Below, piece after piece: positions 1 through 7,604 of a stretch of 64,000 nt of DNA. Numbering within the stretch: position 1 is the stretch's first letter; every line of letters starts with the position of its first letter. The position numbers were made by a program, and so were the translations under genes. This DNA comes from a virus: positions 1 to 64,000 of IMG/VR virus record IMGVR_UViG_3300050131_000019; one strand, 5' to 3'. The notes under the pieces were generated by a model. The model was given only the letters and a program-made list of their open reading frames with translations, was not told the DNA's origin and did no database searches.

Positions 1-58
1 CGTCTGCCAGTGCCAGCACCAAGCAAAGCCACAAGATTGTAAGTAGTATCTTGTTCAC
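1..58 (-). CDS. Exported or membrane protein, N-terminal fragment
   Basis: Open minus-strand frame running off the left edge. The GTG at 58-56 follows an AGGAAAGG Shine-Dalgarno. The first residues, MNKILLTILWLCLVLALAD, have the basic start and hydrophobic core of a signal peptide or membrane anchor. A sigma-70-like promoter lies about 90 bases upstream. Only 19 residues are visible, so function cannot be assigned. Confidence 0.4.
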   Translation of the reverse strand, partial: MNKILLTILWLCLVLALAD

Positions 59-148
59 GGCTGCACCTTTCCTGCGCGGGCCGCAACAAACGTGTTTATA
101 AAGCCGCGCATACCACCATCCGCTCACTTGCTTTCTTGCTCCATATTT

Positions 149-177
149 AGAATACCACTATACCCTGCCCGTGTCAA
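149..177 (-). promoter_or_regulatory. Sigma-70-like promoter, leftward
   Basis: On the minus strand, TTGACA (177-172), a 17-base spacer, then TATTCT (154-149). The -35 box overlaps the polymerase stop codon. It would drive the exported gene entering from the left edge. Confidence 0.5.
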
Positions 178-3100
178 CCCTTAGTATAATATAAAGATTC
201 CATACCTTCCGCGCCTAGTAAAAAATCTGATGCCCAAGGAGGAGCCGTTGTCATACACTCTACTAGCTCCTTTACTCCGAGGGGGGAGTCTTCATCCACT
301 TCGGCCACGATTTCGTCGTGACAAGTTAGTACGATCTGGAAGCCCATATTTTTGGCTAGGTGCATTCCGTAAAACAGAATATCCCGGCAAAAAGCCTGCA
401 CGATGTTTTCGAAAGTCTTAGCCCCCCTAGTCTCTATACTCGTCCATTGGTGAGTGACTTGCGAGATGCCGTCCACACGGAGATCAGCTTTTCGGTAAGA
501 ATTACCCTTACGGGAGGTGGCGTCTACCCACGTTACCGAGGGGTTAATATAGTGCAGAGCGCGGCCCGAGGGTAGCCAGACACAGAGTACCCGGCCCTTC
601 ATTTCTAGGCGGATAGGCCCTAGTTCGGCGGTCGTATCGTTTTCCACGACTCTAGCGAAAGCCCGGTGGAGATCGTACCAGTACTGTTCTACCTCTCGGT
701 ATGTATTTCTGTAGACCTGTACCGCCTTTTCTGCATACTCTAAGGTAAGTTCAATACCCATATTTTCCGCGTAAGCAAGCAAGCCAGTCTTAACCGAGTT
801 ACCCTCTTCATCTGTAGTTTCTTCGCCCGCACTAAGTCCGTACCCGCAGTTATGAACAATCAGGGGACCCTTCTCCGTCAGGATCGTGAACCGACTCCTC
901 GGACCCGAGTTTAGAATGTCGAACGTAGGCACCCCGGCATTGGGACTGTTCTGCAATGATCCTTTCTGGAGAGAATCCTTTGTTGATTTTTCGGCAGACG
1001 TTTCCGCACTCCCGGTACTGGGGGCAGTATCTTTCCCAGAACTCAACGGCAGAAAGTTTTTCTCCCAGATAGTGGATGTAGCAAAGGTTTTCTTTATTCC
1101 TCCCATTAACTTTTGAGGTAACAAATCGAAGATTCCCTTTTTCATAATGGCCGTCATTATCTTCTCGGTCGATCTGGTACGCGGGCTTGTCATAGTTCTT
1201 AAGGGTAAGGCAGTGTCCGATGAAATCGTACACATCCTCAAATTTGCACTGAATCCCCCGTCCTCCGTAGCGATGAGCGGCAGAACCGACTCCCCGGCAG
1301 CGCGACAGAATCGCGTAGTACCTGTTCGCCAGCCGGTCAATAAGTTCTCTAGGTTCCGAAAATCTGACGTATACTCCGTTCTGGTCTTCCTGAACCTTTT
1401 TTCGGGCACAAGGGAGGCAACGACTTGTCTTACCCTTTTCAAGATTCTCCCTATTGACCAGTTTTTCGGAGCCGCAGACCCCGCATCGGCAAGGGTAACT
1501 GAGGTATTTTTTAACCTTCTGAGCGAGTCCGGTAGTAACCCACTCGCCAAATTTATAGCCGACCTCTCGTAGAGGCCACTTTGCGTCACTTCGCACGCTT
1601 CTTTCCACCCTTCTTCTGTAAGAATCCCGTGCTCCGGAGTAACATCTACTCGGAGCAGGTTGATAACTTTCTTGTCCCCCTGATACACACAACCATCGTG
1701 AGACACCCATTCACCGCCATCCCACAGCTTATCCTCTAAGGTAACGTTCACAATCTTCTTTACCCCGTGGTTGGTAAGGACCATAGTATCTTCACCGAAA
1801 CATCCGAGGGTAGGCGCTTTAGCGTTTGTCCTAGCGGTCTTATCCCCCGCCTTATACGTCTCCCACAACTCCTCGTAGGTAGCGTGACCATCCATTTGTG
1901 CTGCAAAAGCAATATAAGGGTCTCTCCCCTGACGAAACACTTCCAGAAGAGGTTCGCACTCTGTAACCCATCCGGCTCCACGAGCTTCGATAGCGGAGAG
2001 ATCGGCAATCACGAACTTCTTCCCCGGAGCCGCACACAAAATCGGGCGCAAGGCCGCACAAGCCACGTCTAGCGGGCTACTAAAATTTTTCTTGATTCCC
2101 TCATAATCCCCTGATTTTAATAGGGATAAAGCGAGATCGAATTTTCCGCCCACTTCCTTGGATGCCTTCACGAGATTCTGCACTTGCACCAGCCCGGAAG
2201 TCATGCGCCCGGTTCTAGCCGCCCCCATAAAATGGAACAATCCGCGAACCCTACCATCTGACATGATAGAAGCCCGGTATGCGTCCAGCTTACTAACCGA
2301 ACTTTTACTGAGTTGTAGCCTAAGTTCCAGAGCTTTCCGGCACTGTTCATTTAGATCACACTCCCCGTTCAAAGCCCGCTTGATAAAGGGCTTTCCGATA
2401 GACAGAAAAGTGTACCCGTTCTGTCTGGCATACGCCAGCACCTGAACCGGGGACTTGGGGTTCTTGATGCCTGTAAGTTCGAGAAACTGTTTGGTAAGAG
2501 CCGATTGCTCTTTTTCTACGACTATACTCGCCCCCTGTAGAAGCACCGAGTCCGTGTAGATTCCATAGTCGTTGATTTCTTCTGATAGCGCGAAGTTTTC
2601 ATATTCCCAGTCCGGAAGAGGAAAGTCCTTTAGCCGGTGCAGGATTTCCCGCATAGCTTCTACGTCCGTTTTGCAGTAATCACAGAAGCGGGAATACTCC
2701 TTAACATGGGTATCCCAGTCACGATAGGAAGTCGGCTCAATTCCGAAGAGGGTTAGCTCCCCGCCAAACCGAAGGGGCTTGCAGAAAAGATCGACCATGC
2801 TAACATCTTTTACAAAAAATTCGGTCAGCTTCTTGGACTTGATATCCAGAATCTTGCCCACTTTTTCCAGCTTACCGGGCATACTCATAGCCCGACTCAG
2901 GATCATCGGGTCAATAAATCTATCAACCGGAATATCAATATCAAAAAATCTTTTTATGGCAAGGCGTTCAAACTGACAATTGTGAGCGACGATTATTTGA
3001 AAAGGGTCCTGCAACCCCTGAAGTAAGTCTTCCGGGATAGGACCCTTGTGGCATTCCCATAGCTGTACGTCGGCATCCCCCCACGCATAAGCAAACATGA

Positions 3101-3194
3101 GGAGTTCGCAGCTAGGATGATCTATGTATTTGTATGCCCCAGTTGTCGAGATATCCAGTTCGTTCCGTGTTTCGAGGTCGATATGCAGAAGCAT
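174..3194 (-). CDS. Family A DNA polymerase with 3'-5' exonuclease domain, interrupted by an intein
   Basis: Replicative phage DNA polymerase precursor, 1006 residues (688 after removal of a 318-residue intein). The N-terminal DnaQ-like exonuclease shows IDLET (D6, E8), AHNCQFE near residue 71 and YCKTD near residue 173. Polymerase motif A is VIADLSAIEARG (about 395-406). Motif B, RTNAKAPTLG-CGYG, is split by the intein at LG/CGYG. Motif C is LTCHDEIVAEV near the C-terminus. The start follows AAAAGGATAAA, whose 5' edge touches the tRNA-Gln CCA end. The gene lies immediately downstream of that tRNA in the leftward operon. The intein sits in the catalytic O-helix region, a typical conserved insertion site, so unspliced protein should be inactive. 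Confidence 0.95.
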   Translation of the reverse strand: MLLHIDLETRNELDISTTGAYKYIDHPSCELLMFAYAWGDADVQLWECHKGPIPEDLLQGLQDPFQIIVAHNCQFERLAIKRFFDIDIPVDRFIDPMILSRAMSMPGKLEKVGKILDIKSKKLTEFFVKDVSMVDLFCKPLRFGGELTLFGIEPTSYRDWDTHVKEYSRFCDYCKTDVEAMREILHRLKDFPLPDWEYENFALSEEINDYGIYTDSVLLQGASIVVEKEQSALTKQFLELTGIKNPKSPVQVLAYARQNGYTFLSIGKPFIKRALNGECDLNEQCRKALELRLQLSKSSVSKLDAYRASIMSDGRVRGLFHFMGAARTGRMTSGLVQVQNLVKASKEVGGKFDLALSLLKSGDYEGIKKNFSSPLDVACAALRPILCAAPGKKFVIADLSAIEARGAGWVTECEPLLEVFRQGRDPYIAFAAQMDGHATYEELWETYKAGDKTARTNAKAPTLGCFGEDTMVLTNHGVKKIVNVTLEDKLWDGGEWVSHDGCVYQGDKKVINLLRVDVTPEHGILTEEGWKEACEVTQSGLYERSAINLASGLLPDSLRRLKNTSVTLADAGSAAPKNWSIGRILKRVRQVVASLVPEKRFRKTRTEYTSDFRNLENLLTGWRTGTTRFCRAAGESVLPLIATEDGGFSANLRMCTISSDTALPLRTMTSPRTRSTEKIMTAIMKKGIFDLLPQKLMGGIKKTFATSTIWEKNFLPLSSGKDTAPSTGSAETSAEKSTKDSLQKGSLQNSPNAGVPTFDILNSGPRSRFTILTEKGPLIVHNCGYGLSAGEETTDEEGNSVKTGLLAYAENMGIELTLEYAEKAVQVYRNTYREVEQYWYDLHRAFARVVENDTTAELGPIRLEMKGRVLCVWLPSGRALHYINPSVTWVDATSRKGNSYRKADLRVDGISQVTHQWTSIETRGAKTFENIVQAFCRDILFYGMHLAKNMGFQIVLTCHDEIVAEVDEDSPLGVKELVECMTTAPPWASDFLLGAEGMESLYYTKG
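850..1710 (-). CDS. HNH-type homing endonuclease overprinted inside the intein (-1 frame)
   Basis: A 286-codon frame wholly inside the polymerase intein, offset -1 from the polymerase frame. It shows the phage HNH family pattern: GYKFGEW (about 51-57), zinc-knuckle cysteines (CRCGVCG, CLPCA), RYGGRGI (about 147), IDREDNDGHYEKGNLRFVTSK (about 180-200) and GRNKEN. Residues 1-45 and the last 30 are probably non-native, being out-of-frame intein sequence. The only ATG is at 1710; an in-frame GTG at 1596 lies just before the family-like N-terminus and may be the true start. The TAA stop overlaps the intein's last His-Asn codons. It would be made by internal initiation or frameshifting and spread the intein by cutting intein-less alleles. 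Confidence 0.8.
   Translation of the reverse strand: MGVSRWLCVSGGQESYQPAPSRCYSGARDSYRRRVERSVRSDAKWPLREVGYKFGEWVTTGLAQKVKKYLSYPCRCGVCGSEKLVNRENLEKGKTSRCLPCARKKVQEDQNGVYVRFSEPRELIDRLANRYYAILSRCRGVGSAAHRYGGRGIQCKFEDVYDFIGHCLTLKNYDKPAYQIDREDNDGHYEKGNLRFVTSKVNGRNKENLCYIHYLGEKLSAVEFWERYCPQYRECGNVCRKINKGFSPERIIAEQSQCRGAYVRHSKLGSEESVHDPDGEGSPDCS
1506..1512 (-). promoter_or_regulatory. Candidate -1 frameshift heptamer A_AAA_AAT
   Basis: In the polymerase frame the codons read TTA AAA AAT (1514-1506), so the heptamer A AAA AAT is in the phase of canonical X_XXY_YYZ slippery sites. A -1 slip leads exactly into the HNH frame (AAA AAA TAC). It lies about 16 codons downstream of the HNH family's N-terminal GYKFGEW, so a slip here would omit that motif. 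Possibly fortuitous; no stimulatory structure was established. Confidence 0.3.
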
Positions 3195-3204
3195 TTTATC
3201 CTTT

Positions 3205-3278
3205 TGGTTCCGGGTCCACGAATCGAACGTAGGTTAGGAGGATCAAAACCTCCTGTCTTACCACTAAACGAACCCGGA
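3205..3278 (-). tRNA. tRNA-Gln (anticodon UUG)
   Basis: Complete cloverleaf on the minus strand. Acceptor arm TCCGGGT/ACCCGGA, anticodon arm GGAGG-TTTTGAT-CCTCC giving UUG, T arm CTACG-TTCGATT-CGTGG, discriminator A, and an encoded CCA. It lies 4 bases from the upstream gene and 10 bases before the polymerase start, so it must be processed out of the operon transcript. Confidence 0.93.
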
Positions 3279-3281
3279 ATT

Positions 3282-3857
3282 TTATTCCTGTTCCACCTGG
3301 TCCCAGAAAGTCTTCAGATTTATCCGAATCTTCCCCGGATACCAGCAAACAGTGGGGGCGTTACGGATTGCCTCGTTCAGTTCTTCGATTTTAGTACATA
3401 CCTCGTCAGGGAGTTCTCCATCTTCCGGAAGATCGTCACACCAATTGTCATAGTCAATAGTGTGAAGTTTCCCCCGCGCACACTTCACTATTTGAACTTC
3501 TGCTTCTTCGTTCTCCCCTAAGTCGGCTTTCAAATCGGCCATCCAATCCAAAAGAGAATCTTCATCGAAGAAGTATGTATCATCATTATAGACGCACACC
3601 GGCTCAGACCCGTCCCAGTCTTCCACAGGAAGAGCATAGTACTTATCTGAGTCTAGCTTAGACTGGCAAGAATCACACCTAACATGGCCCTTTGAGTATA
3701 TTTTACCGCAAGGGCAGGTTCGGTGGGTACACCCCGCGTATCTGGCAATATTTTCGTCTTTCCCGTAAAACCTCCCGTCGCTGGCTACCCACCCGCTTAT
3801 GTCTGTTTTGAAGGTTGCAGCTTCCGGGCTATCATACATGATTATTTTCTCGGTCAT
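3282..3857 (-). CDS. Zinc-finger-containing phage protein, unknown function
   Basis: 191-residue acidic protein. A CxC...CxxC cluster (HRTCPCGK, RCDSCQSK, about residues 50-70) suggests a zinc knuckle. I favour the ATG at 3857, behind GGGAG and overlapping the lysozyme stop as ATGA, over a GTG four codons upstream. No catalytic motif recognised. Confidence 0.75.
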   Translation of the reverse strand: MTEKIIMYDSPEAATFKTDISGWVASDGRFYGKDENIARYAGCTHRTCPCGKIYSKGHVRCDSCQSKLDSDKYYALPVEDWDGSEPVCVYNDDTYFFDEDSLLDWMADLKADLGENEEAEVQIVKCARGKLHTIDYDNWCDDLPEDGELPDEVCTKIEELNEAIRNAPTVCWYPGKIRINLKTFWDQVEQE

Positions 3858-4273
3858 TGTGTCTCCCACAACTTGAGTTCTGCTTCCCTGCGCCTAGTAA
3901 GTCCGGGCACTGGTAGTCCGCCTGATTTATCCCACCGAAGAATCTGAACAGGAATATTTTCCAGTCCGTGAGACAGCAAAAGTCGGAGTGATCCTACCCC
4001 CAAATTAAATCCAAAATCCACGAGGGAATCAAATTGATTCTGGGTAAATGTATGTTCTAGCGCGAGTCTATTTAAGACAGACTCCACGCCCTGTACATCC
4101 TTGCTGAGGAGTTCGGCGCACTGCTCTTCTGATATCCCGTTCGGGTAATGTTCCCCCGGAAGCAACAAATGGCCTACTCCGATAGTCCACTTACCGGCTA
4201 CATCTTGGTACTGTGTTAGCCGCCGCCCCTCAAAAGATTCGATAAATTGTAAACCCGCACTACTGGTTTTCAT
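3854..4273 (-). CDS. T4-type lysozyme (GH24 endolysin)
   Basis: Glycoside hydrolase family 24 muramidase of 139 residues that cleaves peptidoglycan for host lysis. Catalytic residues match the T4 lysozyme E-D-T triad: E15 in IESFEG, D24 in YQDVAG and T30 in KWTIGVGHLL. The C-terminal helix GLTRRREAELKLW is typical. No signal peptide or membrane anchor, so it is a canonical endolysin needing a holin. The ATG overlaps the preceding stop. The 5' coding sequence (MKTS) resembles that of the upstream neighbour. Confidence 0.93.
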   Translation of the reverse strand: MKTSSAGLQFIESFEGRRLTQYQDVAGKWTIGVGHLLLPGEHYPNGISEEQCAELLSKDVQGVESVLNRLALEHTFTQNQFDSLVDFGFNLGVGSLRLLLSHGLENIPVQILRWDKSGGLPVPGLTRRREAELKLWETQ

Positions 4274-4587
4274 AGCTGGCTCCCCGAGAATTCAATGCTA
4301 AAAAATAGCTCTACTTCCTCACTATCTCTTTCGGCGGAAAACCCTCCCGTGCGAATGTAGACGCTCTTGGGCTTATCAAGCAAATCAGAAATTAGCCCCT
4401 CGGCAACCTCTTTTATCTTCTCTAGAGTGGGGATAGCTTCTCCCCACTTCCATCCGGTAAGCACCATATAGGCATGTACCTTCTCGAAGTCAAACTCAGA
4501 AAATATTTCCCGTATGATTCTCCGCTTGGCTACCTCTTTACTGATTTTCATAATTCTCTGCTTATCTACATTTTTACTGGTTTTCAT
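4270..4587 (-). CDS. Small conserved phage protein, paralogue of the 10425 gene
   Basis: About 105 residues. From FDFEKVHAYM to the C-terminal TGGFSAE...FFSIEF it aligns with the gene at 10425-10718 (FDFHKVKAYM, STGGFHAR, LSLSFEPF). The N-terminus has an internal near-repeat, MKTSKNVDKQRI then MKISKEVAKRRI. Start chosen at 4587 behind AGGAG; a second candidate is the Met at 4551. Function unknown. Confidence 0.7.
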   Translation of the reverse strand: MKTSKNVDKQRIMKISKEVAKRRIIREIFSEFDFEKVHAYMVLTGWKWGEAIPTLEKIKEVAEGLISDLLDKPKSVYIRTGGFSAERDSEEVELFFSIEFSGSQL

Positions 4588-4789
4588 AGTAGGTCTCCTC
4601 ACAAGCCTCCTGAATTTGTTTGATAATTCCTAGCTGTTCCGGAGTGAATGGTCGAGATCGCTCAAAATCCTGTTTGGAATCTGCCTTCAGCCGCTCGGCC
4701 CCGCTAGGATTACTTTGCTTATTCGCAGGTAGCAACTTCCGCCAACTTACTAGGACATTTTTACTGGCCGTCTTGAAGTTGGAAGTCAT
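4574..4789 (-). CDS. Small hypothetical protein
   Basis: 71 residues, basic N-terminal half and acidic C-terminal half. Its stop overlaps the start of the next gene by 14 bases and its last codons supply that gene's Shine-Dalgarno. No recognised domain. Confidence 0.6.
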   Translation of the reverse strand: MTSNFKTASKNVLVSWRKLLPANKQSNPSGAERLKADSKQDFERSRPFTPEQLGIIKQIQEACEETYYENQ

Positions 4790-4798
4790 CCAGCCATC

Positions 4799-5665
4799 TT
4801 AGAACATTCTGTCTAGAATTTCGACCAAATACGTAGTCTCGACCTTATCTGGATTCTTGTCCCGAAGAAGTTTGATAACCTGTAGGAAATACGCCGTGTC
4901 AACACCAATCAACTGATCCTCTAGAACGTCAATGTCGGTAAGGTCCAATTCGCTGATCTGCATACAAATCTTGAGTATCTGTCCTGCATTTGCGTGCCAG
5001 CCGCGAGAAATAAATTTCTTAAGTCGAGCCACGCTGCATACAGGATACTTACTGCCCACGTACACAAGCTGCTTCGCTAGGATAGCCGCGAGAGCTTCCG
5101 GCCTAAGAACCAACTCATTATCCCAACTCGTCCAGACGTTAGTCGTGTGGATAAAGTCATAATTCTTGTGAATCTCGTCAGGCTCTCCATAGAACCGAAT
5201 CACAATCTGAATTTTGTCACTCAGGGTGATAGCGTTTGAACTCAAAAATACCGGCCTATACTTTTCCTTACCAGTCTCTGTTACCTGCTGGGCCGCAGTT
5301 TCGAGGGCCTCATACTTCTCACTGACTTCACCTTCACCACCTTCTGTGACTACCTCTCCCTCGGCTACCGCGATTCCGTCAGAAGGAATAACAATCTTGA
5401 TCCGGCCACCGATGTCGGTAACCTTGAATTCCGTGTTGTGGAATTTCTCGACGTAGTACTTTGCCAGCGCAAGAGCCGAAGCATGATCTTTGCAGTACAC
5501 GTCAAAATCGTTGACGGGTTCACCGAGCAGAAGGGAGGTAATACACCCTCCGGTTACGATGACCTTGTTCTTTACTTGGTTGCGGGTAAGTTCCGGCAAG
5601 GACTCAAGCCAGTCACCCACCTTAGCCTTCAAAATTTTGCGAATTGTTTTTGCAGTCGTGCCCAT
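4799..5665 (-). CDS. Nucleotidyltransferase-fold protein
   Basis: 288 residues. VTGGCITSLLLG followed by VNDFDVYCKD near residue 45 matches the GG-(x)n-DxD head of polymerase-beta/CCA-adding-like nucleotidyltransferases. Later segments (DKIQIVIRFYG, NYDFIHTTN) fit the rest of that fold seen in phage nucleotidyltransferases. A GGAG ribosome site precedes the ATG. Substrate unknown; tRNA end repair is possible given the adjacent tRNA, but this is inference. Confidence 0.7.
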   Translation of the reverse strand: MGTTAKTIRKILKAKVGDWLESLPELTRNQVKNKVIVTGGCITSLLLGEPVNDFDVYCKDHASALALAKYYVEKFHNTEFKVTDIGGRIKIVIPSDGIAVAEGEVVTEGGEGEVSEKYEALETAAQQVTETGKEKYRPVFLSSNAITLSDKIQIVIRFYGEPDEIHKNYDFIHTTNVWTSWDNELVLRPEALAAILAKQLVYVGSKYPVCSVARLKKFISRGWHANAGQILKICMQISELDLTDIDVLEDQLIGVDTAYFLQVIKLLRDKNPDKVETTYLVEILDRMF

Positions 5666-5679
5666 GTATTTCTCCTTTG

Positions 5680-5877
5680 TTAGTCGTTCCCTATTCTCCC
5701 GTATCTGTCAATAAACGCCCGGAAGAGAACAAAAACCTCTCCACCGTTCAGGGTAGTTTGTGCATCTATATTGAATTCCCGCAGGAAATCGTGGGATACT
5801 AAAGAAATTTCGTCGGGCAAAAGCTTCCGACGTTTCCACCACATAAACCTCTTCATAAACCGCCACTCCGGAACCAT
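5680..5877 (-). CDS. Small hypothetical protein
   Basis: 65 residues, basic and Trp/Phe-rich at the N-terminus, ending RYGRIGND. Good AGGGGAT ribosome site. Not recognised. Confidence 0.55.
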   Translation of the reverse strand: MVPEWRFMKRFMWWKRRKLLPDEISLVSHDFLREFNIDAQTTLNGGEVFVLFRAFIDRYGRIGND

Positions 5878-5898
5878 GTTATCCCCTTATCCTTAATA

Positions 5899-6174
5899 CT
5901 ACCACAACTTAGAGTCCGTGTCAAGGTATTTCCAGTGTGTAGGTTTGTAATAAACATACATGCTACCGTCTGGGAAGAACCAGAGATTTCCCTCTCGCTT
6001 TAGCCGGGTCTCGTTTCTCTTGCCGTCCCCGTCGTCTATCTTGGTATCGACAACTTCTCCGGAAAACGGAATACTGCTGTTTGTACTGATCCAGCTATCA
6101 CCGGCCTCTAGTAATTTCTTGAGTCTCGGCCCCACAGTCAAAACAGTTCCGAACTTCTTAGATTTATCAAGCAT
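5899..6174 (-). CDS. Small hypothetical protein
   Basis: 91 residues with GNLWFFPDGSMYVYYKPTHW, a likely beta-hairpin-rich C-terminus. The ATG at 6174 overlaps the upstream stop (TGATG) behind a GGGGGAG site; a GTG at 6177 is the alternative. Not recognised. Confidence 0.6.
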   Translation of the reverse strand: MLDKSKKFGTVLTVGPRLKKLLEAGDSWISTNSSIPFSGEVVDTKIDDGDGKRNETRLKREGNLWFFPDGSMYVYYKPTHWKYLDTDSKLW

Positions 6175-6458
6175 CACTTCTCCCCCTTCAGTTTTTCAAT
6201 CAAACCCAGCCGAAAGATTTTGGCGTTTTCTTCTTCCTCAAAAGTAACCCATTGATCTTTCTTATCTAGCTTAATTATATAGTTACCATAAGCAGTCTTG
6301 AATATTTCTACTCGGTCTTCTGGCTTAGCTGGTTCCGGAAAAAGATTTTTGCACACACTAGCCGCTAGGTCCGAGGAGTCTCCAATAGACATTTCGGCCA
6401 TGTCTCTACACTTATCATAAACTGTCATGAAAACATCTACCTTTGTTACTTCTGTCAT
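6174..6458 (-). CDS. Small hypothetical protein
   Basis: 94 residues from the ATG at 6458, which follows GGAGG. The open frame continues upstream without a good ribosome site. Soluble, mixed charge. Not recognised. Confidence 0.6.
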   Translation of the reverse strand: MTEVTKVDVFMTVYDKCRDMAEMSIGDSSDLAASVCKNLFPEPAKPEDRVEIFKTAYGNYIIKLDKKDQWVTFEEEENAKIFRLGLIEKLKGEK

Positions 6459-6541
6459 TTTACTGCCTCCATCCAGAAATGTTTTTAGAAATCCGAAGGT
6501 TGTATGTACTGTATCTACCATCTTCCCACTTCATTTCTGCC

Positions 6542-6943
6542 TCAATTCCAAAGGTTGTTAAAGTACTTGACAAAAAGTTTCAGGCCCTTTTTCTGAATCT
6601 TTTCGAGATTTTCCCGCTGGGTATCGGTTTCGTAAGCACAATCGGCCAAGGTGTACGCGGCACGAAACCCCTCGGATATGTCATCCAGAATTGCATTCCA
6701 CTTTTTCTCTCCCAGTCCGCAAGGGTAGCCAGGATCGAGTTTCAGGTCTTCAAGAGCTTGTGGCATAAACTCGCACAGGTACGCGTCGATGCTCCACACA
6801 TCAGAGTCCGCATACCCGCGCCAGCCGCGCTGCAAAAACCACTTTACTGGTTTGTAATAGCTGCTCGGGCTGAAAAAGTGCTTCCACCACGGTAGGCAGA
6901 ATTTTCGGTACCCCGCCCCAAAACCGATTCCTACATAGCTCAT
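6542..6943 (-). CDS. Conserved phage hypothetical protein
   Basis: 133 residues, aromatic-rich N-terminus (KFCLPWWKHFF) and a helical C-terminus (ENLEKIQKKGLKLFVKYF). The segment SIDAYLCEFMPQALEDLK resembles a family often seen in phage early regions, but I cannot name a function. Confidence 0.6.
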   Translation of the reverse strand: MSYVGIGFGAGYRKFCLPWWKHFFSPSSYYKPVKWFLQRGWRGYADSDVWSIDAYLCEFMPQALEDLKLDPGYPCGLGEKKWNAILDDISEGFRAAYTLADCAYETDTQRENLEKIQKKGLKLFVKYFNNLWN

Positions 6944-6965
6944 AATCCCTCACTCTTTAACTGTA

Positions 6966-7208
6966 TCACAGGGGGGTGCCCGAGTCAAGGGATTTCTGAA
7001 GTTTTTGGCAGGCGGGACAGACGGGATCAAAAGCCCCCCAGTGGCAGGCTTTCTTGTGATTCCGGAAAGCGGAACCGTTTTCGTACATACGATTCTTCCA
7101 AATTTTCTCTTGGAAGTTACTTACATACTTTGCGCGAGTCCCCGAGGCGAACTCCTGCGGGGTCATCTTTATTTTCTGGCCTATACGTCCTTTTTTACTC
7201 ACATCCAT
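6966..7208 (-). CDS. Small Cys/His protein with a leaderless promoter
   Basis: 80 residues from the ATG at 7208. The C-terminus HKKACHWGAFDPVCPACQK looks like a zinc-binding cluster. The -10 box ends 6 bases before the ATG, so the message probably starts at or next to the A of the ATG. First gene of the leftward unit that ends at the polymerase. Confidence 0.65.
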   Translation of the reverse strand: MDVSKKGRIGQKIKMTPQEFASGTRAKYVSNFQEKIWKNRMYENGSAFRNHKKACHWGAFDPVCPACQKLQKSLDSGTPL

Positions 7209-7214
7209 GATATA

Positions 7215-7243
7215 ATTAGAACATAGAAGCGCTTCCGAGTCAA
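7215..7243 (-). promoter_or_regulatory. Leftward sigma-70 promoter, leaderless geometry
   Basis: Minus-strand TTGACT (7243-7238), 17 bases, TCTAAT (7220-7215). The ATG begins at 7208, where transcription should start. Confidence 0.7.
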
Positions 7244-7278
7244 GGAAAACTTTTTTACAGATTTCTTGAAGATTATGC

Positions 7279-7307
7279 TTGACACGGGAAGAAACTTGGA
7301 GTATCAT
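7279..7307 (+). promoter_or_regulatory. Rightward sigma-70 promoter
   Basis: TTGACA (7279-7284), 17-base spacer, TATCAT (7302-7307). It diverges from the leftward promoter at 7243 and drives the GIY-YIG gene after a leader of about 290 bases. Confidence 0.7.
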
Positions 7308-7604
7308 AGAGATATGTAAGGAAGTCGGCTCACAAAGAACGTTCGCCTCCGCGAACGGTGGCCTTCGGCCTTTCGGGTACTGGCACTTAAGCCACCCGGC
7401 GTCTGAGGGGTATTTAAGTTTACATTTTAGCTTATTTACTTATTACGAACGTAGTCGAAGACGAAGTGAGAGCAATTGACGTGGCTTCGCCACAACAGAT
7501 AAAGGGATTACTGCTCTGGCAGAATCCCAAATAAAAGGAAGCTACAACATAAACTCAATCTCTCCCGCTCGCTTCGCTCGGGACCTCAGTAAAGGAAGAT
7601 AGAG
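7308..7604 (+). other. Structured untranslated leader of the GIY-YIG gene
   Basis: No convincing gene. The stretch contains inverted repeats: GTTCGCCTCCGCGAAC, GGTGGC...GCCACC around 7360-7398, GTGGCTTCGCCAC near 7481, and CCCGCTCGCTTCGCTCGGG near 7564. It may be an RNA regulatory leader or an intron remnant; no group I core was recognised. Confidence 0.4.

Larger units (their letters stand above)
849..1802 (-). other. Intein in polymerase motif B
   Basis: In-frame intein of 318 residues, from Cys465 of the precursor to Asn at codon 851-849. Block A starts CFGEDTMVLTNHG. Block B is VTPEHGILTEEGW, with the expected TPxH. The C-terminal block is FTILTEKGPLIVHN followed by a Cys +1 extein residue, as in Cys/His-Asn/Cys inteins. 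The region between the splicing halves has no endonuclease signature in this frame; it is the other-frame translation of an HNH gene. The host frame nevertheless stays open throughout. Confidence 0.9.

Noticed and set aside
1147-1572. Plus-strand frame opposite the intein
   Set aside because: Shadow of the overlapping HNH/intein sequence; no domain or ribosome site.
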